Source: RYN-230 sp963760405
Lineage (GTDB): Bacteria; Actinomycetota; Actinomycetes; Streptosporangiales; Streptosporangiaceae
Length of the DNA stretch: 64,000 bases
Reading direction: 5' to 3'
Assembly (NCBI GenBank): GCA_963760405.1
Contig: CAVXCV010000002.1
Coordinates: forward strand, 744,001 to 808,000
Shown one piece after another: positions 25,706 through 33,641 of this stretch. Positions within the stretch are counted from its first letter, which is position 1; each line of letters opens with the position of its first letter. The translations under genes and the position numbers were made by a program. The notes beneath the pieces are model-generated. The model was given only the letters and a program-made list of their open reading frames with translations. It ran no database searches and was not told the origin of the DNA.

Positions 25706-28185
25706 CGGCCGAAACGCAGGCACCGGCGAGCGAGTTCGGCAAGGCGCGGCCGCGCAAGGAGGACGCCCGGCTGGTCACCGGGCAGACCACCTGGACCGAC
25801 AACATCATCCTGCCCGGCATGCTGCACATCAACTTCGTCCGGAGCCCGTTCGCACACGCCCGGATCAGGTCGGTGGATGTCAGCGGGGCGCTCCAGGTAC
25901 CCGGGGTGGTGGCTGCCTTCTCCGGCGCGGACTTCGCGGACGAGCAGGGCTCGCTGCCGTGCGCCTGGCCGGTCACCCCGGACATCGTGATCCCGGCGCA
26001 CCCGCCGATGGCCACCGACGAGGTCCGGTACGTGGGTGAGGCGGTCGCCTGCGTGATCGCCCGGGACCGGTACACCGCGGCCGACGCGCTGTCCGCGGTC
26101 GACGTGGAGTACGAGCCGCTGCCTCCGGTGCTGGACATCCGGACCGCACTGGATGAGGGCTCACCCAAGGTGCACGAGGCGGGCAACAAGAGCTTCGAGT
26201 GGGTGTTCGCGCAGGGCGACCTGGATGCCGCCTTCCGCGACGCCCCGGTGGTGATGGAGCGGAATTACCGGCAGCAGCGGCTCATTCCCAGCGCCATGGA
26301 GCCCCGCGCGGTGGTGTGCAGCTGCGTGGCCGGTGAGTTCACGCTGTGGTCGTCCACCCAGATCCCGCACATCCTGCGGCTGATGCTGGCACTGGTCACC
26401 GGCATCCCGGAGCAGAACATCCGGGTCATCGCGCCCGACGTGGGCGGCGGCTTCGGCTCCAAGCTGCAGGTGACCGCGGAGGAAGTGCTGGCCCTGCTGA
26501 TCTCCCGCAAGGTCGGCCGGCCGGTCAAGTGGACCGAGTCGCGCAGTGAGGGCAACCTCACCGTGCATCACGGGCGGGACCAGTGGCAGCGGATCCGGGT
26601 CGCCGCGGACCGGGACGGGCGGCTGCGCGGCCTGTCCGTGGACTTGCTCGCCGATATGGGCGCCTACCTGATGCTGGTTTCCCCGGGCGTGCCGCTGCTC
26701 GGCGCGTTCATGTACAACAGCATCTACAAGATGGATGCCTTGTCGTTCCGCTGTACGGGCGTGTTCACCACCAAGATGCCGACCGACGCCTACCGCGGCG
26801 CGGGGCGCCCGGAGGCCACCTTCGCCATCGAGCGGACCATGGACGAACTCGCCGCGGAACTGGGCATCGAGCCGCTGGAACTCCGCGAGCGGAACTGGAT
26901 CAAGCACGAGGAGTTCCCCTATACCACTGTCGCTGGGCTCACCTACGACAGCGGTAATTATGAGGCGGCCACGGCGCGGGCCAGGGAGCTGTTCCGCTAC
27001 GACGAGCTGCGCGCCGAGCAGGAGGCCCGCCGGGCCAGCAATGACCCGGTCCAGCTGGGCATCGGGATCTCCACCTTCACCGAGATGTGCGGCCTGGCCC
27101 CCTCGCGGGTCGTTGGTTCCCTGGCGTACGGGGCTGGCGGCTGGGAGCAAGCCTCAGTACGGGTGCTACCCACGGGTAAGGTCGAGGTCGTCACGGGGTC
27201 CAGCTCGCACGGGCAGGGCCACGAGACGGCCTGGAGCCAGATCGCCGCGGACAAACTCGGGGTGCCGTTCGAGGACATCCGGGTGCTGCACGGGGATACT
27301 CAGGTCTCCCCCAAGGGGATGGACACCTACGGCTCCCGGTCGCTGACCGTGGGCGGCGTCGCCCTGAACGCGGCCTGCGACAAGGTCATCGCCAAGGCCA
27401 AAGTGATCGCCTCGGCCATGCTCGAGGCGCCGCCCGAGGAGATCGAGTTCGAGGCGGGCGCGTTCCGGGCCCGCGGCAGCGAGGGTGTGGTCAAGACGAT
27501 CCAGGAGATCGCCCTGGCCACGTTCCTCGCACATGAGACACCCGAAGGTGTGGAACCCACGCTCGACTCCGACGCCACCTTCGACCCGGACAACTTCTCG
27601 TTCCCGCACGGTACGCACCTGTGCGCGACCGAGGTGGACACCGAGACCGGGATGGTGACCATCCGCTCCTACGTCGCCGTGGATGATGTGGGTAAGGTCG
27701 TGAACCCGCTGATCGTCGAGGGCCAGGTCCACGGCGGCCTGGCCCAGGGCATCGCCCAGGCCCTGTACGAGGAGGCCATCTACGACGACGAGGGCCAGCT
27801 GACCACCACCACGATGGCGGACTACCTGCTGCCGAGTTCCGCGGACCTGCCGTCCTTCACCACCGACCGGACCGAGACGCCAGCCACCACGAACCCGCTG
27901 GGGGTCAAGGGCGTCGGCGAGGCGGGCACGATCGCTTCCACCCCGGCCGTGGTCAACGCCATCGTGGATGCGCTCCGGCCGCTCGGCATCCGGGACATCG
28001 TGATGCCGTGCACTCCGGAACGGGTGTGGCGGGCGATCCGGGCCGCGCAGGAGAGCGGCCCGGGCACCCCGGTCACCGGCAGTGCGCCGACTCAGGCCCA
28101 CGGCACCGTGGGCCACGTGAGCGGCGAAGACGCCGCGGAAGCACACGGCAGCGATGCCGCAGACGCACTGGGAGGTGCGGAATGA
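25702..28185 (+). CDS. coxL: Aerobic CO dehydrogenase-like large subunit, form II (molybdopterin)
   Basis: This 827-aa molybdenum-cytosine-dinucleotide-binding subunit of the xanthine oxidase family has GGGFGSK for cofactor binding, AYRGAGR at residues 363-369, and the catalytic glutamate region GVGEAGTIASTP near the C-terminus. AYRGAGR is the form II signature. Verified CO dehydrogenases of form I have AYxCSFR, so CO as substrate is not assured. A 40-residue Ala/Gly/His/Ser-rich tail follows the last conserved segment and is not usual for the family. It is coupled to coxS upstream and coxM downstream by ATGA overlaps. Confidence 0.93.
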   Translation: MTAETQAPASEFGKARPRKEDARLVTGQTTWTDNIILPGMLHINFVRSPFAHARIRSVDVSGALQVPGVVAAFSGADFADEQGSLPCAWPVTPDIVIPAHPPMATDEVRYVGEAVACVIARDRYTAADALSAVDVEYEPLPPVLDIRTALDEGSPKVHEAGNKSFEWVFAQGDLDAAFRDAPVVMERNYRQQRLIPSAMEPRAVVCSCVAGEFTLWSSTQIPHILRLMLALVTGIPEQNIRVIAPDVGGGFGSKLQVTAEEVLALLISRKVGRPVKWTESRSEGNLTVHHGRDQWQRIRVAADRDGRLRGLSVDLLADMGAYLMLVSPGVPLLGAFMYNSIYKMDALSFRCTGVFTTKMPTDAYRGAGRPEATFAIERTMDELAAELGIEPLELRERNWIKHEEFPYTTVAGLTYDSGNYEAATARARELFRYDELRAEQEARRASNDPVQLGIGISTFTEMCGLAPSRVVGSLAYGAGGWEQASVRVLPTGKVEVVTGSSSHGQGHETAWSQIAADKLGVPFEDIRVLHGDTQVSPKGMDTYGSRSLTVGGVALNAACDKVIAKAKVIASAMLEAPPEEIEFEAGAFRARGSEGVVKTIQEIALATFLAHETPEGVEPTLDSDATFDPDNFSFPHGTHLCATEVDTETGMVTIRSYVAVDDVGKVVNPLIVEGQVHGGLAQGIAQALYEEAIYDDEGQLTTTTMADYLLPSSADLPSFTTDRTETPATTNPLGVKGVGEAGTIASTPAVVNAIVDALRPLGIRDIVMPCTPERVWRAIRAAQESGPGTPVTGSAPTQAHGTVGHVSGEDAAEAHGSDAADALGGAE

Positions 28186-29039
28186 TCCCGGCGGCATTCG
28201 AGTACACCCGGCCGTCGTCGCTCGACGAGGCGGTCCAGGCACTCGCCAACGGTGGCGAGGACGCCAAGGTGATCGCGGGCGGGCAATCCCTGCTGCCGCT
28301 GCTGCGGCTGCGGCTGGCCTTTCCCGAACTGCTGGTGGACGTAGGCAAGCTCGGTGAGCTGCGCGGCGTCCGGGACGAGGGGGACAGCCTGTGGATCGGC
28401 GCGCTGACCACGCACGCTGAGGTCGTGCGGGACCCGCTGGTGCGCGAGCATTGCGGGCTGGTGTCCGAGGCGACCGCGACCGTGGCGGACCCCGCGGTCC
28501 GGCACCGGGGCACGCTGGGCGGCTCGCTGGCGCACGGCGACCCGGCCGGGGACCTGCCCGCGGTGGTGCTGGCCCTGGGCGCGACGATGATCGCGCGGGG
28601 CCCGGCCGGGGACCGGGAGATCAGCGCGGCCGACTTCTTCCTGGATTACCTGACCACGTCACTTGACCCCAGCGAGATACTCACCGGGGTACGGGTGCCC
28701 AAGCTCGGCCCTGGGTGGGGCTATCGTTATGAGAAGTTCCACCGGACGGCCCAGGCGTGGGCGACCGTGGGGGTAGCTGCCGTGGCCCGGCGTTCCAATG
28801 GGCATGTGGCGGAGGCCCGCATCGGGCTCACGAACATGGCCCCCGTTCCGGTCCGGGCCCGGGCGGCGGAAGAGGCGGTCGCCGGGGCCGAGGCTGACCG
28901 CAGCGCCCTGCGGGCAGCCGCAGCGCATGCCGACGAGGAAACGCAGCCGCCTGCAGACCTGCACGGCGCGCCCGACTACCGGCGCCATCTGGCGCGGGTG
29001 CTCACCGCTAGGGCGCTGGCGGTAGCGGCTGGAGTCTAA
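28182..29039 (+). CDS. coxM: CO dehydrogenase-type medium (FAD) subunit
   Basis: This 285-aa FAD-binding subunit passes electrons from the iron-sulfur clusters to quinone or another acceptor. The FAD motifs VIAGGQSLLPLLRLRL and HRGTLGGSLAHGDPAGDLPA are clear. A GGGAGG ribosome-binding site lies within the coxL end, and the ATG overlaps the coxL stop. The order here is S-L-M, unlike the M-S-L order of classical form I cox operons. Confidence 0.94.
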   Translation: MIPAAFEYTRPSSLDEAVQALANGGEDAKVIAGGQSLLPLLRLRLAFPELLVDVGKLGELRGVRDEGDSLWIGALTTHAEVVRDPLVREHCGLVSEATATVADPAVRHRGTLGGSLAHGDPAGDLPAVVLALGATMIARGPAGDREISAADFFLDYLTTSLDPSEILTGVRVPKLGPGWGYRYEKFHRTAQAWATVGVAAVARRSNGHVAEARIGLTNMAPVPVRARAAEEAVAGAEADRSALRAAAAHADEETQPPADLHGAPDYRRHLARVLTARALAVAAGV

Positions 29040-29043
29040 CGCG

Positions 29044-30111
29044 ATGGAACTGGAGCACTCCTTCACTGTCCCGGTCCCGCCCGAGCAGGCCTGGGCGGTC
29101 CTCCTGGATGTCGAGCAGGTGGCGCCCTGCATGCCGGGCGCCACCATCGACTCCGTGGATGGCGACGTCATCACCGGCAAGATCAAGGTCAAGGTCGGGC
29201 CGGTCGCGCTGACCTACTCGGGCAAGGCGCAGTTCACCGAGAAGGACGAGCAGAACCACGCCGTGGTGCTGGAAGCGTCCGGCAAGGAGACCCGCGGCAG
29301 CGGTACCGCCTCGGCCACGGTGCACGCCTCGCTGCAGGGCGAAGGAGAGCAGACCCGGGTCGCGGTGCACACCGCGCTGACCGTGACCGGGCGGCCAGCG
29401 CAGTTCGGCCGGGGTGTCATCGCCGAGGTGGGCGGGAGGATCATCGACAAGTTCGCCACCAACCTGGCGACTCAGCTGGCGTCGGGGGGCACCCCGGCCA
29501 CCAGCGGGGCCGCCGCCAGCACGGGCGCCGCCAGCACGGGCGGATCCGCGGCGGCGCAGGGCTCTGCGGCCGGCGCGCCCGCCGTGGCAGCGGCCGCACC
29601 CCCGGTCGAGGCCGCGGGCGGGGGCTCCGAGCTCGGCGAGCGGCCGGCTGATCCCGCGCAGGCGCCGATCGAGGAGCTGAACCTGCCGGTCCGCTCGTTC
29701 AACAGCCTGCGCCGGGAAGGCGTGCACACCGTCGGCGGGCTGACCGCCCGTACCGAAAGGAGCCTGCTGGCCATCGAGGGCCTCGGCCCGCAGTCGGTCA
29801 AGGAGATCAGGAACCGGCTGGCCAGCTGGGGGCTCGCCCTGGCCGATGACAGCGCGGGGCCGGCTGGTCCCGCGACGTCCGGCCCGGCCGGGCCAGCCAG
29901 CACGGATTATCCAGGCACGGACACCGTGGGGAGCGTGAACGGCTCACTGCCGCCGCGCGCCGTGCGGCCCCCGGATGAGGACGCGCTGGACCTGCTGAGC
30001 GTGGCGGGCCTGCCCATCCTCAAGCGTGCCCTGCCCGCGCTCGGCGCCGCGGTCGCCGTACTCCTGCTGTTTGGGCTGCTGCGCCGCCGCCGCCGTAAGG
30101 CTGGATCCTGA
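29044..30111 (+). CDS. coxG: CoxG (SRPBCC) fused to an RNA polymerase alpha-CTD-like domain with a C-terminal membrane anchor
   Basis: This 355-aa protein lies four bases after coxM. Residues 1-148 are a CoxG SRPBCC domain (FTVPVPPEQAWAVLLDVEQVAPCMPGA). Residues 149-206 are an Ala/Gly/Ser linker. Residues 207-265 (IEELNLPVRSFN... GLGPQSVKEIRNRLASWGLAL) follow the RNA polymerase alpha-subunit C-terminal domain almost position by position. They keep equivalents of E. coli Arg265 (R217), Asn268 (N220), Gly296 (G248), Ser299 (S251) and Glu302 (E254), with Lys298 replaced by Gln. A second linker leads to a membrane helix at about 328-346 and a basic end RRRRRK. Known CoxG proteins bring CO dehydrogenase to the membrane and have been linked to quinone delivery. 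The added HhH/alpha-CTD module is not part of standard CoxG. Confidence 0.9.
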   Translation: MELEHSFTVPVPPEQAWAVLLDVEQVAPCMPGATIDSVDGDVITGKIKVKVGPVALTYSGKAQFTEKDEQNHAVVLEASGKETRGSGTASATVHASLQGEGEQTRVAVHTALTVTGRPAQFGRGVIAEVGGRIIDKFATNLATQLASGGTPATSGAAASTGAASTGGSAAAQGSAAGAPAVAAAAPPVEAAGGGSELGERPADPAQAPIEELNLPVRSFNSLRREGVHTVGGLTARTERSLLAIEGLGPQSVKEIRNRLASWGLALADDSAGPAGPATSGPAGPASTDYPGTDTVGSVNGSLPPRAVRPPDEDALDLLSVAGLPILKRALPALGAAVAVLLLFGLLRRRRRKAGS

Positions 30112-30121
30112 TCCAGGCCGG

Positions 30122-30165
30122 GCGTGTGCCCGCACCGTCGCTCTGACGGCGGTGCGGGCACACGC
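30122..30165 (+). terminator. Terminator of the cox operon
   Basis: A perfect 16-bp stem (gcgtgtgcccgcaccg / cggtgcgggcacacgc) with a 12-nt loop lies 10 bases after the coxG stop. Confidence 0.85.
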
Positions 30166-30182
30166 TTCAGCGGCAAGCCCCG

Positions 30183-30285
30183 CCCGTGGTCGGACGGCCC
30201 GTGGTCGGACGGCCCGTGGTCGGACGGCCCGGTCGGACGGCCCGTGGTCGGACGGCCCGCGGTTGAACGGCCCGCGGTCAGACAG
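30183..30285. repeat. Seven tandem 15-bp repeats upstream of kynU
   Basis: The unit cccgtggtcggacgg occurs at 30183, 30198, 30213, 30228 (two bases shorter) and 30241. Two diverged copies follow at 30256 and 30271. The array fills the space between the cox terminator and the kynU promoter region. Confidence 0.9.
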
Positions 30286-30324
30286 CCCTGGCCAAAACCG
30301 GCACAGCAGTCCCGGCGGTCTCGC

Positions 30325-30330
30325 TAGGGT
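30325..30330 (+). promoter_or_regulatory. Candidate -10 element TAGGGT for a leaderless kynU transcript
   Basis: TAGGGT is followed by exactly six bases and then GTG 30337. There is no purine-rich ribosome-binding site at normal distance, so a leaderless mRNA is likely. Confidence 0.5.
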
Positions 30331-30336
30331 GAGCCC

Positions 30337-31572
30337 GTGACAGCCTTTTCTGCTGGCCGGTCCCGGGCGGAAGAGCTGGATGCTGCCGATCCGCTCGCCG
30401 CGTTGCGGGACCGCTTCGTCATCGACGATCCCGCCCTGCTCTACCTGGACGGCAACTCCCTGGGCCGGCTGCCCCGGGCGACCGCCCGGCGGCTCGCCGA
30501 GGTGGCGGCCGGGGAGTGGGGCCGCGGGCTGATCCGGTCCTGGGATCACTGGATGGAGCTGCCCCGGCAGGCGGGGGACCTGCTCGGCCAGCTGGTCGGG
30601 GCCGCGCCCGGCCAGGTCATCGTGTCCGACTCGACCACAGTGAACCTGTACAAGCTGGCCTGCGCCGCGCTCGGGGCCCGGCCCGGGCGCACGGTCATCG
30701 TCACCGACGACGACAACTTCCCCACCGACCGGTACGTGCTGGACGGGATCGCCCGGCAGCGCGGCGGCCAGCTGCGCATGATCCGCACCGACCCAGACCA
30801 GGGGATCACCCCGGCGGACGTCCGCGCGGCCATCGGCCCGGACACCGCGCTGGTCTGCCTGTCGCACGTGGCTTACCGCAGCGGCGCGCTGGCCGACATG
30901 GCGGCCATCACCGCGCTGGCGCACGACGCCGGGGCCCTGGTGCTGTGGGACCTGTGCCACTCCGCGGGCTCGGTGCCGGTGCAGCTGGACCGCTGTACCG
31001 CGGACCTGGCGGTCGGCTGCACCTACAAGTACCTGAACGCAGGCCCAGGTGCGCCCGCGTTCCTGTACGTCCGGGAGGACCTGCAGGATCAGCTGACCCA
31101 GCCGATCCAGGGCTGGTTCAGCCAGCAGGACCAGTTCGCGATGGGACCCGGTTACCAGCCTGTCCCGGGGATCAGCCGGTTCCTGACCGGGACGCCGAAC
31201 ATCCTCGGCACGGTCGCCGTGCAGGAGGGCGCCCGGCTGCTCGGCGAGGCCGGGATCGGCCCGCTGCGGGCCAAGGGCGTCCGGCTGACCAGCTACCTGA
31301 TCGCGCTGACGGATGAGTGGCTGGCCCCGCACGGCGCCGAAGTCGCCTCGCCCCGGGACCCGGAGCGGCGCGGCTCGCACGTCACCCTGCGCCACCCCGA
31401 AGCCGAGCGGATCAACCAGGCGCTGATCCAGGCCGGGGTGATCGGTGACTACCGCACCCCGGAACGGCTCCGGCTCGGCCCGGCCCCCGTCACCACCCGG
31501 TTCACCGACGTCTGGGACGCGATGGACATCCTCCGCCGCGTCATCGAGGACAAGACCTACGCCAACGTCTAG
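30337..31572 (+). CDS. kynU: Kynureninase
   Basis: This 411-aa PLP-dependent fold-type I hydrolase cleaves kynurenine or 3-hydroxykynurenine to anthranilate or 3-hydroxyanthranilate plus alanine. The PLP lysine is K231 in CTYKYLNAGPGAPAFLYV. LYLDGNSLGRLP at the N-terminus, the DDDNFPTDRY region and LWDLCHSAGSVPV are typical. No tryptophan dioxygenase or formamidase gene is adjacent, so the rest of the pathway lies elsewhere. It converges with guaA. Confidence 0.94.
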   Translation: MTAFSAGRSRAEELDAADPLAALRDRFVIDDPALLYLDGNSLGRLPRATARRLAEVAAGEWGRGLIRSWDHWMELPRQAGDLLGQLVGAAPGQVIVSDSTTVNLYKLACAALGARPGRTVIVTDDDNFPTDRYVLDGIARQRGGQLRMIRTDPDQGITPADVRAAIGPDTALVCLSHVAYRSGALADMAAITALAHDAGALVLWDLCHSAGSVPVQLDRCTADLAVGCTYKYLNAGPGAPAFLYVREDLQDQLTQPIQGWFSQQDQFAMGPGYQPVPGISRFLTGTPNILGTVAVQEGARLLGEAGIGPLRAKGVRLTSYLIALTDEWLAPHGAEVASPRDPERRGSHVTLRHPEAERINQALIQAGVIGDYRTPERLRLGPAPVTTRFTDVWDAMDILRRVIEDKTYANV

Positions 31573-31668
31573 CCGCCGGCCGGCTCACCACCGTCATGGT
31601 GCCTCGATACATAACGCCATGGCCGCCACTGAACCAGGGGGCGCCGGCGGTCTCCCGGACGCGCCCGG

Positions 31669-33360
31669 CTACTCCCATTCGATGGTGCCGGGGGGCTTGC
31701 TGGTGATGTCCAGCACGACCCGGTTGACCTCGGGCACCTCGTTGGTGATCCGGGTGGAGATGGCGGCCAGCAACTCTCCGGGCAGCCGGGCCCAGTCCGC
31801 GGTCATGGCATCCTCGCTGGTCACCGGGCGGAGCACGACCGGGTAGCCGTAACTGCGGCCGTCGCCCTGGACGCCGACCGAGCGCACGTCGGCGAGCAGC
31901 ACCACCGGGCACTGCCAGATCTCCCGGTCCAGCCCGGCCCTGGTCAGCTCCTCGCGGACGATCGCGTCCGCAGCCGACACGATGCGCAGCCGCTCCGCGG
32001 TCACCTCGCCGACGATGCGGATGGCCAGCCCCGGGCCGGGGAACGGCTGCCGCCACACGATGTCCGGGGGCAGCCCGAGCGCCTCGCCGGCCTGCCGCAC
32101 CTCGTCCTTGAACAGGGTCCGCAACGGCTCCACCAGGCCGAATTTCAAGTCGCTGGGCAGGCCGCCGACGTTGTGGTGGGACTTGATGTTGGCCGCGCCA
32201 GTGCCGCCACCCGACTCGACCACGTCCGGGTACAGGGTGCCCTGGACCAGGAAGTCCACGTCGGTGCCGTGGCTGCCCGCTTCCGCGCTGATCTCCCGGG
32301 CGGCCCGCTCGAAGGCGCGGATGAACTCCCGTCCGATGATCTTGCGCTTCTCTTCCGGGTCGGTCACCCCGGCCAGCGCGGCCAGGAACACCGCCGCCGC
32401 GTCCACCACGGTCAGCTCGACCCCGGTGGCGGCCACGAAGTCCTTTTCGACCTGCTCCGCCTCGCCCTTCCGCAGTAGCCCGTGATCGACGAACACGCAG
32501 GTCAGCCTGGACCCGATAGCGCGCTGCACGATCGCCGCGGCGACCGCGGAATCCACCCCGCCGGACAGTCCGCAGATCGCGCCGCCGTCGCCGACCTGGG
32601 CGCGGACCTGCGCCACCTGCTCGTCGATGATGCTGCCCATGGTCCAGGCCGGGCGGCAGCCGGCCAGCTCCAGGAACCGGCGGAGCACCGCCTGGCCGTG
32701 TTCGGTGTGCAGCACCTCAGGATGGAACTGCACCCCGTACAGCCCGCGGCTGGTGTCCTCCATGGCCGCGACCGGACTGACCGCGGTGCCCGCGGTCACC
32801 GTGAACCCGGGCGGCGCGGCGGTACAGGTGTCCCCGTGTGACATCCACACCTGCTGGTTCTCTGGCAGGCCGCCCAGCAGGGCCCCGCCGAGCAGCGGCT
32901 CGTGCGGCAGCGGCTCCGCCGTCCAGGGCTCGTCCGGCAGCGGGCCACCCGGCTGGGCCTGCTCCGCGTCGACCACGCTCCTGGTCTCCCGGGCGCTGCC
33001 CGGCGCCAGGACCAGCCGGGTGGCGCCGTACTCACCGGTCCCGGTGGGCGCGACGACCCCGCCGAGCGCGGTCACCATCAGCTGGAAGCCGTAGCAGATG
33101 CCGAGCACCGGCACGCCCGCGCTGAGCAGGTCCGGCGGCCCGGGCGGCAGCGGCGGCGCGGCAGCGGTGTACACCGAGGCCGGTCCCCCGGACAGGATGA
33201 TCGCCGACGGCTTGCGGGCCAGGATCTCCGCGGCGGGCATGGTGGCTGGCACGATCTCCGAGTACACCTGGCACTCCCGCACCCGCCGCGCGATCAGCTG
33301 CGCGTACTGGGCGCCGAAGTCGACCACCAGGACGGTGTCAAGGTCCGCACTAGGCTGCAC
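31669..33360 (-). CDS. guaA: GMP synthase (glutamine-hydrolysing)
   Basis: This 563-aa enzyme converts XMP to GMP with glutamine. It has an N-terminal class I amidotransferase with Cys89 (GICYGFQ) and the His-Glu pair in VQFHPEVLHTEHG, a PP-loop ATP pyrophosphatase (GLSGGVDSAV) and a C-terminal dimerisation domain ending KPPGTIEWE. The GTG start has GGAAGG upstream and the protein then opens with TVLVVDFGAQYAQLIARRVRE. About 40 residues (around 123-163, with LPDEPWTAEPLPHEPLLGGALLGG) are inserted between GEYGATRL and VWMSHGD relative to normal GuaA. Confidence 0.97.
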   Translation of the reverse strand: MQPSADLDTVLVVDFGAQYAQLIARRVRECQVYSEIVPATMPAAEILARKPSAIILSGGPASVYTAAAPPLPPGPPDLLSAGVPVLGICYGFQLMVTALGGVVAPTGTGEYGATRLVLAPGSARETRSVVDAEQAQPGGPLPDEPWTAEPLPHEPLLGGALLGGLPENQQVWMSHGDTCTAAPPGFTVTAGTAVSPVAAMEDTSRGLYGVQFHPEVLHTEHGQAVLRRFLELAGCRPAWTMGSIIDEQVAQVRAQVGDGGAICGLSGGVDSAVAAAIVQRAIGSRLTCVFVDHGLLRKGEAEQVEKDFVAATGVELTVVDAAAVFLAALAGVTDPEEKRKIIGREFIRAFERAAREISAEAGSHGTDVDFLVQGTLYPDVVESGGGTGAANIKSHHNVGGLPSDLKFGLVEPLRTLFKDEVRQAGEALGLPPDIVWRQPFPGPGLAIRIVGEVTAERLRIVSAADAIVREELTRAGLDREIWQCPVVLLADVRSVGVQGDGRSYGYPVVLRPVTSEDAMTADWARLPGELLAAISTRITNEVPEVNRVVLDITSKPPGTIEWE

Positions 33361-33517
33361 GCCACCGCCTTCCCTCGGCCCGCAGGCCCTCCTGTATGCC
33401 CTCCGGCCTGGTGCCCGCCCGGGAAGGCCAGCCCGCTGGGCACCGACCACGCCGTAGGCGCCGCCCGCCAGTTTAGTGGCCCGGTGGCCTCCCTCCCCAC
33501 CACCGCATCAATCATGT

Positions 33518-33626
33518 TGATCATGGCCCGCAGAGTTTTGATCATGGCCCGCAGAGTTCTTTTCACGACTGCCAGTCATGATCACGGGTGTTTTGCCCGG
33601 AATGTCCGTAGGGAACGCGTGAAAAG
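33518..33626 (+). repeat. Dispersed inverted-repeat element, copy 2
   Basis: This element has the same words and order as the sucC-upstream copy but in opposite orientation: TGATCATGGCCCGCAGAGTT, a cttttcacg arm at 33559, catgatcacg, a ttttgcccggaatgtccg centre and an arm ending gtgaaaag at 33626. The leading 21-bp TGATCATGGC unit is duplicated in tandem (33518 and 33539). It sits between guaA and the CNNM-type gene, both on the minus strand. Confidence 0.75.
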
Positions 33627-33641
33627 AAGTCTGCGCCCGCC

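Noticed and set aside
25702..28185. Assignment as a proven carbon monoxide dehydrogenase
   Set aside because: The AYRGAGR loop is form II, for which CO oxidation is not established in general, so I kept a CO-dehydrogenase-like call.
30183..30285. CRISPR-like array
   Set aside because: The 15-bp units are contiguous without spacers, so it is a minisatellite. The 46-bp repeats at 4031 and the 15-bp coding repeats at 21752 also lack spacers, and no cas genes are present.
33361..33641. Origin of replication or attachment site suggested by repeated tgatcatg motifs upstream of guaA
   Set aside because: There are no DnaA-box clusters, no tRNA end and no integrase. The motifs belong to the dispersed inverted-repeat element.
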